Source: Pseudomonas lactucae (GTDB taxonomy: Bacteria > Pseudomonadota > Gammaproteobacteria > Pseudomonadales > Pseudomonadaceae). Taken from it: 62,591 bases of DNA. The position numbers were made by a program, and so were the translations under genes. This document shows, piece after piece, positions 29,065-37,712 of the stretch. The stretch spans positions 1 through 62,591 of the forward strand of contig NZ_JAFHKI010000050.1 in NCBI RefSeq assembly GCF_016937615.1, written 5' to 3'. The notes under the pieces are model-generated. The model saw nothing but the letters and a program-made list of their open reading frames with translations. It made no database searches and was not told the DNA's origin. The stretch's first letter is position 1. Every line of letters starts with the position of its first letter.

Positions 29065-31215
29065 TCAGACGATCGAGTCGATGTCCAGCGGCTGCGGCTT
29101 GCCCCTTTCGTTCTGCGTGGCGGGAGGTACGCAGGCGACCTGGGACCGTTCACGGTTTTCACGGTGACTGAACCAACGCTTGAGACTCGGTTGCAAGTGG
29201 GCGGCCTGGGCGTGGCTGCCGTAGACATCGCGAGCTTCGAGGCGGCGCCAGCGCAGGGATTGCAAGCGTTCACGACTGGCGTGCAGACGGTCGATTTCGG
29301 CGTTCAATGGCTCGTGATGTTCATAGGCACGGTCATTGGCCGGTCGATGTCGGGTCAGTTCTCGCCGCTTGTCTTGAAGCTGTCTGCGCATGGTCTCGAG
29401 GGCATGGTCGATTAACTCAAACTCTCTTTGGGTCACCAGCGGGCCGTTGTTTTCCAGGGTTTGTTGCCAACGCCGCAGCGTCGCCCAGGCGGCCGGGATG
29501 TAGCTGGCCGTCATGAAATGCTGTTTGTATTGCACCAACTGGCTGATCAAGCTGGCGCGTTCGGGCATATCGCTGTCAGCTTGCAACGCTCGATTGCGGC
29601 CTGCCTCTTCGATGGACTCACAACCGGGCTTCCAGAGCACCGATGATTGTGTGCCATCCGGGAGCATGATCGGCATGAAATGCTGTTGCTCGCCATGGTG
29701 TTGGTAGGGGTTACCACCGAACCGCACCAGGCCGGCGGCAAATAACAGGCCACCGGCTGTGGGGGCGCTGAATAGCGTAACGAGGCCGGGGACCCAGAGC
29801 TTGGCGGTGGTGTTCATCCAGGGCGCCGGGACACTGGGAACGGGGTCGTTGTGGTTGACGATACGGTGGTGGACCAGGGTGGATGCACCGGCGGTGAATT
29901 CGGAGTCGGCGGCGCGGGGGGCGCCGTAGGTGTAGAGGAGGATATTGTAGTCACTATCCGACACACGACGCAACCCTTCGGCCAATAACAATGCAATGGC
30001 ACCGCCCAGGCTATGACCGCAAATGACTATTCGTTGGTCGTTGTAAAACTGACCGAGGTATCGCAGTACGAAATCACGCATCGCCCGGTAAGCCTGATAG
30101 AACCCTTCATGAGCCTTGCCGACACCTTCGGCAAACGGTGTTTGATGGGCGTTTGCATCACGCAACCCGTCACTTGGGCTGGCGGTGCCACGTACTGCGA
30201 TCAGGATCACGTCATCGTGATGGGTGATGAACGCCTGGGTGTCAGTACCGTCTTTTTCGTCATCAAAGAAGTGCAGGCGCGAAGGATATTCCTGATCTTC
30301 CTCCAGCTCTGGACGATTTTGTGGATACAGCTCGGGATCGAAGGGCAAAATTTCGAAACGTTTGGAGTAAGGAATTTCTTCGTAGAGCGGATAGAAACGC
30401 TGAGTTTGTTCAGGATCAATCCGCCAGGCCTCGTCGTGCCCCGAAAGCTGTTCGGCAAAGAGATTTCCAACGCTCGGGTCCAGCGGAAAATGAACTTTAT
30501 CCACGGGTTTGACCGGCGGCTCCTGACCGAAATCGCAATAACTCAACGCAGCAAACAACCCCAACTGATACAGGTTCAAGGCACAGAAGTTATCAGCGGT
30601 GGACAGCATTGGCCGCAGAGCTCGCAGGGGCCGCACTTCAAGAACAGAGTGGTTGTTGGGGAACAGCACGATGCCCGATAACGTTGACTGGGGAGGGCCA
30701 AAACCAAGGTCGTCCATCATTTTCAGGGCATGCCGTTGGGGCTGATGAGTCCGGGGCGCAATTGGAGGTAAGTGTGCAACATGTCTGACCAAATCACGGA
30801 CTTCGACCTGATAGAACCGATTGGCTTGCTGTTGAGCGGGATTCTTTTCAACGCGCCGACCATCCGCCGCAGCAAATCGAGTTCCTTCCGCGCGAAACTG
30901 AAGTTCTGTAATAGGAAGTTTATAAGTGGGGCGCGTCATTAACCGCTGATAGGGTTGCTCTGCCCCGGAATAAAGATCGTCAAAAATAAGAACCACCGGA
31001 CCACAATAGATATCCGTTATTTTGACAAAGCCGTCTCCGTTCAAGCGTCCTTTATAGTGTTGTCCGGCACTGTCGTAAACGGTATACGGCAGACCACCAT
31101 ATGAAGAGCCCGTTCCGAACTCATCAACCAAACAAAAGCTAATCCAATGCCCTCGCAGTGAGCAGGCAGGTTTTTTATCGCTGAAAAAATTTTGCTTCCG
31201 TGCGTCCAGCTTCAT
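29065..31215 (-). CDS. class 3 lipase, probable type VI secretion effector
   Basis: The 716-residue protein has an N-terminal domain (about 20-150; RGHWISFCLVDEFG, then QVEVRDLVRHVAHLPP) seen in Pseudomonas lipases encoded beside VgrG. A class 3 lipase domain (about 210-520) follows, with the nucleophile elbow CGHSLGG (Ser402) and an Asp in NHNDPVPSVP. The C-terminal part is helical and charged. No signal peptide, as expected for type VI cargo. A strong AAAGGAG precedes the ATG. It is the last gene of the vgrG operon, after its adaptor and a candidate immunity lipoprotein. Confidence 0.87.
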   Translation of the reverse strand: MKLDARKQNFFSDKKPACSLRGHWISFCLVDEFGTGSSYGGLPYTVYDSAGQHYKGRLNGDGFVKITDIYCGPVVLIFDDLYSGAEQPYQRLMTRPTYKLPITELQFRAEGTRFAAADGRRVEKNPAQQQANRFYQVEVRDLVRHVAHLPPIAPRTHQPQRHALKMMDDLGFGPPQSTLSGIVLFPNNHSVLEVRPLRALRPMLSTADNFCALNLYQLGLFAALSYCDFGQEPPVKPVDKVHFPLDPSVGNLFAEQLSGHDEAWRIDPEQTQRFYPLYEEIPYSKRFEILPFDPELYPQNRPELEEDQEYPSRLHFFDDEKDGTDTQAFITHHDDVILIAVRGTASPSDGLRDANAHQTPFAEGVGKAHEGFYQAYRAMRDFVLRYLGQFYNDQRIVICGHSLGGAIALLLAEGLRRVSDSDYNILLYTYGAPRAADSEFTAGASTLVHHRIVNHNDPVPSVPAPWMNTTAKLWVPGLVTLFSAPTAGGLLFAAGLVRFGGNPYQHHGEQQHFMPIMLPDGTQSSVLWKPGCESIEEAGRNRALQADSDMPERASLISQLVQYKQHFMTASYIPAAWATLRRWQQTLENNGPLVTQREFELIDHALETMRRQLQDKRRELTRHRPANDRAYEHHEPLNAEIDRLHASRERLQSLRWRRLEARDVYGSHAQAAHLQPSLKRWFSHRENRERSQVACVPPATQNERGKPQPLDIDSIV

Positions 31216-31229
31216 GAGCTTTCTCCTTT

Positions 31230-32009
31230 TTACTTGCAGGATGGATAAACCTCACAGATGCGACCATCCGGCATTTTTATAGGCTTAAAGTCGGTGAGAT
31301 TCCCGTTGCAGTAAGCGTATGGGTCTTCGAAGTTTTTCCCCTTGCAACGCTTCCAACCACCCGGAACGGCTACCCAGTTATCGTCGATAGCAGGCGCCTC
31401 CTCACCACTTAATCTCAGCGCCATCCTGAGGGTTTTCCCCGCTAGCTGATCTCGTCGTGCGACGCCACCTGCCGATGCTCTTTGCAATTGGCCTGCAGCG
31501 TCTAGAGAATTGCATTTAAGAATTTTTATGATTGCCTGCTTTCGTCCTATCGTCCGGAATAACCATTGACACTGCCCCAGCAACTGCTGAACTCCCTGGT
31601 CTGGCATCTCTGAGGAATGGGTATTGGTGCGATCTAAAATTGAGATGCCGCCAATGTCCCCGCCAATATCCGCGTCACGACTCCCCCACTTCGCATAAAC
31701 ATCAAACTCCACCCCGCGCAATACCAACGGGCATCCATTCACAGTTTCAGTCAGCGGCAGTTGATAACTCAGCCGATGAGCCACTGGTGTGTAATCGGTA
31801 AAGAACACTTTGCGTTCCGGCCTCTTGCCTCGACGACGCGGCAAGGTGCAGGTTTCCCCCGTTGCGGGCCGGTAATTGGCGGCCGTTTTAAGTTTAAAAT
31901 TCGCCGGTAAATCCACCTCCAACGTAAAGCTCTCAACCGGCCGACCCACGCACCCAAAAAGCCCCGCCGTACCCAGCACAATCAGCACACCCAAAACTTG
32001 CCTATTCAT
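31230..32009 (-). CDS. lipoprotein, candidate immunity protein for the lipase
   Basis: The 259-residue product starts MNRQVLGVLI at 32009 and has a lipobox LFGC (Cys20). The mature part has several cysteines and ends in a segment (YCNGNLTDF to YPSCK) that may be disulfide-bonded. Phospholipase effectors of type VI systems are typically neutralised by periplasmic immunity lipoproteins encoded beside them; that role is inferred from position only. It overlaps the DUF4123 gene by eight bases and precedes the lipase by 14 bases. Confidence 0.75.
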   Translation of the reverse strand: MNRQVLGVLIVLGTAGLFGCVGRPVESFTLEVDLPANFKLKTAANYRPATGETCTLPRRRGKRPERKVFFTDYTPVAHRLSYQLPLTETVNGCPLVLRGVEFDVYAKWGSRDADIGGDIGGISILDRTNTHSSEMPDQGVQQLLGQCQWLFRTIGRKQAIIKILKCNSLDAAGQLQRASAGGVARRDQLAGKTLRMALRLSGEEAPAIDDNWVAVPGGWKRCKGKNFEDPYAYCNGNLTDFKPIKMPDGRICEVYPSCK

Positions 32010-32838
32010 CCTTCTTCTCCAGCGAACGCCACTGCCATACCACCCGGTCAAAGTGTTCCTCGGGTGTTTCCCACTCCTTCGGCTGCCAGCGAATCACGCT
32101 GGTGCCAGTAGCCTCTTCCAATCGTCGCACGACCAAAAACTCCAACTGCTCGGGCCGGTTCCATTGCCAGGCGCGAGCCTGTTCCAGCACTTGGATCAGC
32201 CACACTTTGGGGTCTTGGAATTCGACCAGCGCGACCAGGTTTTCACTGTGTTCAGCCAGCAGATAACGCAGGATATTGGCGTGCAGGATGGCGCGGGCGT
32301 TGGGGTTTGGAGCTTTCAGCCAAGGGGCGGGATCGGGCACAGGGTACTCGCCAGGGGCGGGATTATCGGCGCTGTGCCAGCGGTCTTCGTGCCAGTAGCA
32401 AACGCTGATCAATGGACCGAGCAAGACCGCCCGATCCTGCAATGGTAGATAATCCAATGCGCGTGCGAATGTGCGATTGTCGTGAAAACGGTACAGCGAC
32501 TGCTGACCTGCCGGCCCGACCAGCAGCCGCTCGCGCCAGTGCTGATTCAAGCTCGACAGGTCCGTGGTGGGTATGCTGCCCAACCAGCCCCAATTCGTTT
32601 CTGGCTGTTCTAAAAGGTCGAGCAGCGCAGCCTCGCCCATCTGCTCCAGCAGCAGAATCACCGGGCCTGTGGTAGCGATTTCCGCCAGCGGGGTTTGGGC
32701 GTAGAGGCTGAAATACGCTGCCACGTCGCGGACGGCCAGCATAGGCTGGCGTGCTGCGTTATCGCCCTCAAGCATCAGGCAGAGCCTGCGTCCTGCCTGC
32801 ATCTGTTGGAACATCCACTGGTTTGGAGGATTTTCCAT
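32002..32838 (-). CDS. DUF4123 type VI adaptor/chaperone
   Basis: The 278-residue protein resembles the DUF4123 adaptors (Tap/TEC) that load effectors onto a cognate VgrG. Evidence is the N-terminal LCLMLEGDNAARQPML region, the internal VGPAGQQSLYRFHDNRTFAR and its position directly after vgrG. Its ATG overlaps the vgrG stop by one base (TGATG), which couples production of the adaptor to the spike. Confidence 0.82.
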   Translation of the reverse strand: MENPPNQWMFQQMQAGRRLCLMLEGDNAARQPMLAVRDVAAYFSLYAQTPLAEIATTGPVILLLEQMGEAALLDLLEQPETNWGWLGSIPTTDLSSLNQHWRERLLVGPAGQQSLYRFHDNRTFARALDYLPLQDRAVLLGPLISVCYWHEDRWHSADNPAPGEYPVPDPAPWLKAPNPNARAILHANILRYLLAEHSENLVALVEFQDPKVWLIQVLEQARAWQWNRPEQLEFLVVRRLEEATGTSVIRWQPKEWETPEEHFDRVVWQWRSLEKKDE

Positions 32839-34868
32839 CAGGCAGCCCTCTCACGGATATCGCACAGGCCTTCGCGGCAGCGTTCACACACAGGGCAGAA
32901 GTCCGCGCCCAGTTGCCTGGCCAGGTTCATGATGGCACCTTGTACGGCGGCGACTTTCGGCTCCTCGGCCACCCCCTGGGTACGCGTCGACGGGGTCGCG
33001 CACGGCGAGCCACCGAGCGTGATAGGGCGACTGCTGAAAATACCGCCCGCCTGGATGACCAGATGCTCCCCACCCGCCTTGAGACTCAGCTGTGCACCCG
33101 CATCGATCACCAGGCTGGCGCCGGCCTTCAGATGAACCTGCTGTCCAGCCTCGATCAACAGGGTCTGTCCCACATAGGTCCGGCTGTCGCCCTGCACATG
33201 CAGATAATCGTCAGCCTTCAGAACCACCTTGCGATCCCCGGTGACCTGGTGATGCTCCTGGTTTTCCAGGTGAACCGTGCTTAACCCGCGAATAATTTCC
33301 CGCCGTTCTCCCATCACCTCCAGGCGGCTGTCATGGCCCACCTGTTGTTCCAGGTCCCGCTGTGCCCGAAGGTAGATAAGCTCCTCGCCGCGTCGGTCTT
33401 CCAGGTACACCTCGTTGGAGCCGCCACCGCCCAGGGTGCTGCGGCTGCGCAGAACACTTCGGGTCTTGTGCTGAGGCAATGGATAGGAAGGCATGTGCAA
33501 CGCATTTGGCAGGCAGCCGTTAATCAGCGGCTGGTCGGGGTCGCCTTCGAGAAAGGTCACCAGCACTTCCATGCCCACGCGCGGGATCATCGTTGCGCCA
33601 AACCCGTCACCGGCCCAACCGGACGCCACCCGTACCCAGCAACTGCTTTTGTCATCGGACGTGTCCAGGCGGTCCCAATGAAAGCGCACTTTCACCCGGC
33701 CATATGCATCGCAGTGCACCTCCTCACCGGCAGGCCCGGTTACCGTGGCGGTCTGGCTGCCGTTGATACCCGGTTTGGGATGTTTGTGAGGCGGCCGATA
33801 CGTCGCGCGCCAGGGGGTTGCAGTGAAGCGGTTGCGATAGCCGTGGAAGCTATCGATCTCTCCCATCACCCTACCGGCCAGCTCTTCCAGCACCTGCGGC
33901 TGATAGCCTTCGTGACGTACCGAAGTGATCAACCACAGGTCATTGCAGGATGGATCTGGATGATCATGCAGCTCCAGGAAATGCCCGCTGCGCAGCGCCG
34001 GCTGATCACTCCTGCCCAAGGCGCGCTGACGGTCACTGTGATGACGCTCCAGCGCCCGACGCGCCAGGCGCGAACCGTGGGCATGCCCGGTAAAGCCGGC
34101 CGGATAGCTGTAGTCTTCAAGGGGATGTCTGCAATCCGCACCCGCCGCGTCCTGCAGGCACAGGGAAGGATGCTCGAAATCGTGATCACGCCGCACCGTT
34201 CGCCGACTGCGGGTGGCCAGGCGCACATCGAAACGCTGGATTACCCGCATTTGGGCCTCGGGCCCTCCGGCAGCGCAATAACGCTGTGCGGGCAAGCGGC
34301 GAAACACCGTCTGGTCATCACCGAACACCAGCACATGCGCGTCTTCGCTGTGGCGAAAGTGGTAGTGAATGCCCTCCTCTTCACACAGCCGCTGGATGAA
34401 ATGCAGGTCGGTTTCCGCGTACTGCGCGCAGAACGTGCGTGGCGGATAGACCACCGGGCCCAGCTCAAAGGAATAGGCGTCAGCCAGGATGCCGTGAGAC
34501 TCGAGGACCGACGCGATGATCTGCGGAACGCTGCGCTGCTGGAAAATTCGTTGGTCACGCCGATGGGCAAGGCACGCAAGGCGCGGCGCGAGCGTCAGGT
34601 GATAGCGGGTAAGTCGTCGTCCGGGGTCATCCCGGCCGATTGTGTACACCTGCCCGTGCAGCCCTTCGTTCGCTTCGCCCAGATCCAGGTAGGCCGGTTG
34701 CTGGAGCATCGCCTCCAGGTCCAGAAACGGGTTTTCACTGATCACCTGCACCTGGATGAAAAAAGGTTGATCGAGGACCTCGCGACCTTTGAACGCTACG
34801 ACCTGAAAGTCGGTATCTATATATGGAAGAATCAATTTGAAACGTGACGAAACAAACGCGTTAACCAT
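32838..34868 (-). CDS. vgrG: type VI secretion tip protein VgrG
   Basis: The 676-residue spike protein has the gp27-like N-terminal domains (residues about 5-350, FIQRLCEEEGIHYHF), a gp5-like OB fold (about 380-480, GEEVHCDAYGRVKVRFHWD and DPDQPLINGC) and a C-terminal beta-helix made of valine/leucine repeats (HLKAGASLVIDAGAQLSLKA). The last residues form a cysteine cluster, CPVCERCREGLC. It heads the operon with adaptor, lipoprotein and lipase. The core type VI machinery is not in the window. Confidence 0.95.
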   Translation of the reverse strand: MVNAFVSSRFKLILPYIDTDFQVVAFKGREVLDQPFFIQVQVISENPFLDLEAMLQQPAYLDLGEANEGLHGQVYTIGRDDPGRRLTRYHLTLAPRLACLAHRRDQRIFQQRSVPQIIASVLESHGILADAYSFELGPVVYPPRTFCAQYAETDLHFIQRLCEEEGIHYHFRHSEDAHVLVFGDDQTVFRRLPAQRYCAAGGPEAQMRVIQRFDVRLATRSRRTVRRDHDFEHPSLCLQDAAGADCRHPLEDYSYPAGFTGHAHGSRLARRALERHHSDRQRALGRSDQPALRSGHFLELHDHPDPSCNDLWLITSVRHEGYQPQVLEELAGRVMGEIDSFHGYRNRFTATPWRATYRPPHKHPKPGINGSQTATVTGPAGEEVHCDAYGRVKVRFHWDRLDTSDDKSSCWVRVASGWAGDGFGATMIPRVGMEVLVTFLEGDPDQPLINGCLPNALHMPSYPLPQHKTRSVLRSRSTLGGGGSNEVYLEDRRGEELIYLRAQRDLEQQVGHDSRLEVMGERREIIRGLSTVHLENQEHHQVTGDRKVVLKADDYLHVQGDSRTYVGQTLLIEAGQQVHLKAGASLVIDAGAQLSLKAGGEHLVIQAGGIFSSRPITLGGSPCATPSTRTQGVAEEPKVAAVQGAIMNLARQLGADFCPVCERCREGLCDIRERAA

Positions 34869-35173
34869 CCGTTGTTACCCGCCCTAATTAACCAGTATCG
34901 GACTGAAAGACTTCCTCCCGCAAAACAGCGAATAAGCTTTCGAGAAAAAGCGCCTGAACGCTCTGAAGCTTAGCGATTTCAGAAAAAAAACGGCCGCTTA
35001 AAAATAAAAAAGAAGTTTCGCACAGCGAAAATGGAAGTATCTTTTGCAAAATAAAAAAACACACCAATGAGCCACTTCTTACATATAAGAAATGCCCTAC
35101 AACGACTTGAGTTAATTAACTAACCAATAGAGAAACAGCTGACACCCGTACAGGCTATCAGCCGTTCAAAAAC
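34869..35173. other. 305-base AT-rich intergenic region upstream of vgrG
   Basis: I find no gene here. The region is clearly more AT-rich than its surroundings and must hold the vgrG promoter. On the minus strand a TTATAT hexamer is visible near 35085, and a weak dyad, GCTGA/TCAGC, lies near 35138-35163 just after the DapF-like gene, where it may act as a terminator. Confidence 0.5.
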
Positions 35174-36160
35174 TTATGCCTGAGGTCGCGCGGTCCCGAA
35201 CAGGCTGACGCTCAGCAACGTATCGTCCTGAACCTGCAAGCGCACTGGCGCAATGCCACCCGGCATCACCACCGCCACTTCGCCGGCCTCGACCCAGCCC
35301 GCCCGCCATGCAGCACAGGCCACGGCACTGGCGCTGGTTCCGGAAGACGCCGTGGGGCCTTCGCCCCGTTCGAAGACCCGGGCGACCACCCGGTTGTCGG
35401 GTTGTCGGGCGGCCCACTGCAAATTGATCCCGGCAACACAGGGTTGGCCGCTGCCCGCAGGCGGTGCGAAGGCTATCGCCTGCAGCGCTTCGAACAGGGC
35501 GGGCCGTTGCATCTGTGAGTTGTCCGGCAGGGCCGACGCCTGTTCAACCAGGGTGACGCAATGGGGATTGCCCACACGCACAAACTGGCTGTGTGCCCAG
35601 TGCGGGTCTATCGCCGCCAGCGCGCTGACGTGGCTGAGTTCAGTAGCGCCCAGCAACACCTGATCCACATCCCTCGCCCCCACGGCCGACGGTCCGAAGA
35701 CGGGTAACCCCAAGGCCAGCCAGAATCCCGCGACGTGCTCAAAGACCGCCGGCTCAACCCATGTCGCCACCGGTGACGCCCCATCGGGCTGGTCATGATG
35801 CACGCGCAGTTCACAGCCGTCGGTCATCAAGCCCTGGTCGGTGAGCGCCTGGGCAAAGATGGTCAAGCCATTGCCACTGCGCTCGGCCAGGGAGCCGTCG
35901 GTATTGACGATCAGCAGGTCGAACGGCGGCAGGGCCTGGAACGGGCCGACCAGCAAGCCATCGCAACGATGGGCCTTGCCCTCGGCCGGGTGCGGGGTCT
36001 CCCCCCACTCGCATTCGGCGGCAATGGCCGATGCGGCCCAGGCCTTGCGCGTACGCGCCGCCGACGCTGCGCTGTCAGGCACGCCGATGCCCTGGCGCCT
36101 TAAGGCCGCCGGGTTGACCACCGCATAGATATTGCCGCGTGCGTCGTAGAACAGGGTCAT
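35174..36160 (-). CDS. diaminopimelate epimerase-like protein lacking both catalytic cysteines
   Basis: The 328-residue product (start MTLFYDARGN at 36160 after GGA; an in-frame ATG at 36181 is possible) has the two-lobed DapF fold signatures. In true DapF the two acid/base cysteines sit in CGNG and ACGTG contexts. Here the sites read GSLAERSGNG and ERGEGPTASSGTS, with serine in both places. The motif VGNPHCVTLV is kept. It is therefore unlikely to be a normal cofactor-independent epimerase; a changed activity or substrate-binding role is possible. The main dapF should lie elsewhere. Confidence 0.85.
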   Translation of the reverse strand: MTLFYDARGNIYAVVNPAALRRQGIGVPDSAASAARTRKAWAASAIAAECEWGETPHPAEGKAHRCDGLLVGPFQALPPFDLLIVNTDGSLAERSGNGLTIFAQALTDQGLMTDGCELRVHHDQPDGASPVATWVEPAVFEHVAGFWLALGLPVFGPSAVGARDVDQVLLGATELSHVSALAAIDPHWAHSQFVRVGNPHCVTLVEQASALPDNSQMQRPALFEALQAIAFAPPAGSGQPCVAGINLQWAARQPDNRVVARVFERGEGPTASSGTSASAVACAAWRAGWVEAGEVAVVMPGGIAPVRLQVQDDTLLSVSLFGTARPQA

Positions 36161-36503
36161 AGGAGTATCCATCTCAGCCATCGCTGACGATCAAAATAGA
36201 AACAGGCGACCCGATTGTGTGGGAACCAAGCGTTGCACGCCACCAAGAGGCGGTCTGGAAGGTGGTAATCCACAGCGGGAACCCTGGGGTTCAGCATTTC
36301 CCACCGGGATTACGCACCTTCCAGAACGCCTCCTACACACCCGACAGTGTGTATGTGGTCGTCGGCCTCCGTAGCGTTCCAGCTGTGTAAAAATAAAATT
36401 CAAGGCGGCGTCTCCCGTGGAACCTCCCTCGCGCCCTATGGCCTGATGTGCAAGGATGTCGCGCCGGACATCGTTCGTTGAACGCAAAAAACAAGGATTT
36501 TTC
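36161..36503. other. intergenic region between divergent DapF-like and MFS genes
   Basis: No gene is supported in this stretch of about 340 bases. It holds a large imperfect palindrome (36247-36332) and presumably the promoters of both genes. A short GGATT lies eight bases before the MFS start codon. Confidence 0.6.
36247..36332. repeat. large imperfect palindrome
   Basis: The arms are 36247-36271 and 36307-36332. They match as inverted repeats over 25 positions with one mismatch and one extra base: GAGGCG, then TCTGGAAGGTG, then GTAATCC. The 35-base centre has further short pairings (GGGAA with TTCCC; ACCC with GGGT). It looks like a dispersed structured element; copies elsewhere cannot be checked here. 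Confidence 0.75.
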
Positions 36504-37655
36504 ATGACTGCCATTCCCACCTCAGCCCCCGTGGTGCCAGGGCGCCTGGAGCAAATGTCGACCCGAATCGCGTTTTTCATTGCAGGCTTCGGTATCGCGG
36601 CCTGGGCACCGTTGGTGCCGTACGCCAAAGCGCGCGCGCAACTGAATGAAGGCACATTGGGTCTGCTGCTGTTGTGCCTGGGGGTGGGTTCGATCATCGC
36701 CATGCCCATGGCCGGTCTATTGGCGTCGCGCTTTGGCTGCCGTCGCGTGCTCACAGCCGGCACGCTCATGATCTGCCTGGCCTTGCCGATGCTGGCCACG
36801 GTCAGTTCGGTACCGCTGCTGATCGCCGCGCTGTTCCTGTTCGGCGCCGGCCTGGGCACGGTGGACTCCACGGTCAATTTGCAGGCCGTGATTGTCGAAA
36901 GGGCCAGTGGCAAAACCATGATGTCGGGGTTTCATGGACTGTTCAGTCTGGGAGGCATCGTCGGTGCGGCGGGTGTCTCAGGGCTGCTGGGCCTGGGTTT
37001 GTCGCCGTTGCAGGCAACGCTGGTGGTGGTGGTCGTGACCCTTGCGGCGCTGCTCAAGGCCGGGCCGCATCTGCTGCCTTATGGTAGCGAAAGCTCCGGG
37101 CCGGCGTTTGCGGTGCCCCATGGCGTAGTGCTGTTTATCGGTTGCCTGTGTTTTGTCGTGTTTTTGGCCGAGGGCGCCGTGCTTGACTGGAGCGCCGTGT
37201 TCCTCAGCGCCGAACGTGGCCTGGATGAGGCCTACGCGGGCCTCGGTTATGCCGCGTTCGCCTTGACCATGACGGCCGGGCGCCTCACCGGTGACGCCAT
37301 CGTGCGTCGATTGGGCCCCACGTGGGTGATTATGGGAGGTGGCTCTCTGGCCGCGACCGGCCTGTTCCTTGCCACCCTGTCACCCGCTTGGGAGATGGCG
37401 CTGCTGGGCTATGCCCTGGTGGGCGCGGGCTGTTCCAACATTGTGCCGGTGCTCTACACCGCCGTCGGCAAGCAGAATGTCATGCCTGAACACATTGCCG
37501 TACCGGCCATCACCACCCTGGGGTATGCCGGGATACTGGCCGGGCCTGCGGTCATCGGGTTCATCGCGCATGGCAGCAGTCTGGCCACGGCGTTCTTGCT
37601 GATTGCAGGGATGCTGGCGGCGGTGGCGGTCAGCGGCAAAATATTGCGGGTCTGA
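36504..37655 (+). CDS. MFS transporter
   Basis: The 383-residue protein starts MTAIPTSAPVV at 36504 and has twelve hydrophobic segments. It resembles the YbjJ/fucose-permease-like branch of the major facilitator superfamily (AAWAPLVPYAKARAQLNEG near the start; GFHGLFSLGGIVGA in helix 5). Likely a sugar or small-molecule permease; substrate unknown. It is divergent from the DapF-like gene. Confidence 0.88.
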   Translation: MTAIPTSAPVVPGRLEQMSTRIAFFIAGFGIAAWAPLVPYAKARAQLNEGTLGLLLLCLGVGSIIAMPMAGLLASRFGCRRVLTAGTLMICLALPMLATVSSVPLLIAALFLFGAGLGTVDSTVNLQAVIVERASGKTMMSGFHGLFSLGGIVGAAGVSGLLGLGLSPLQATLVVVVVTLAALLKAGPHLLPYGSESSGPAFAVPHGVVLFIGCLCFVVFLAEGAVLDWSAVFLSAERGLDEAYAGLGYAAFALTMTAGRLTGDAIVRRLGPTWVIMGGGSLAATGLFLATLSPAWEMALLGYALVGAGCSNIVPVLYTAVGKQNVMPEHIAVPAITTLGYAGILAGPAVIGFIAHGSSLATAFLLIAGMLAAVAVSGKILRV

Positions 37656-37712
37656 GCAAGGCGCGGCGCAGGCGCTTGAATCGTTCAATAAATCGGCGTG
37701 CACCCAGGTACC

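Noticed and set aside
33333..34847. Plus-strand open frame of 504 codons opposite vgrG
   Set aside because: It lies wholly within a clear VgrG coding region; no recognisable domain, and codon use matches an antisense shadow.
36221..36244. Second GGAACC...CCAC near the MFS gene
   Set aside because: The spacing is only 12 bases, outside the HrpL range.
36275..36305. Possible hrp box (GGAACC then CCAC)
   Set aside because: The spacing is 17 bases and the required A after CCACNN is missing; it is part of the large palindrome.
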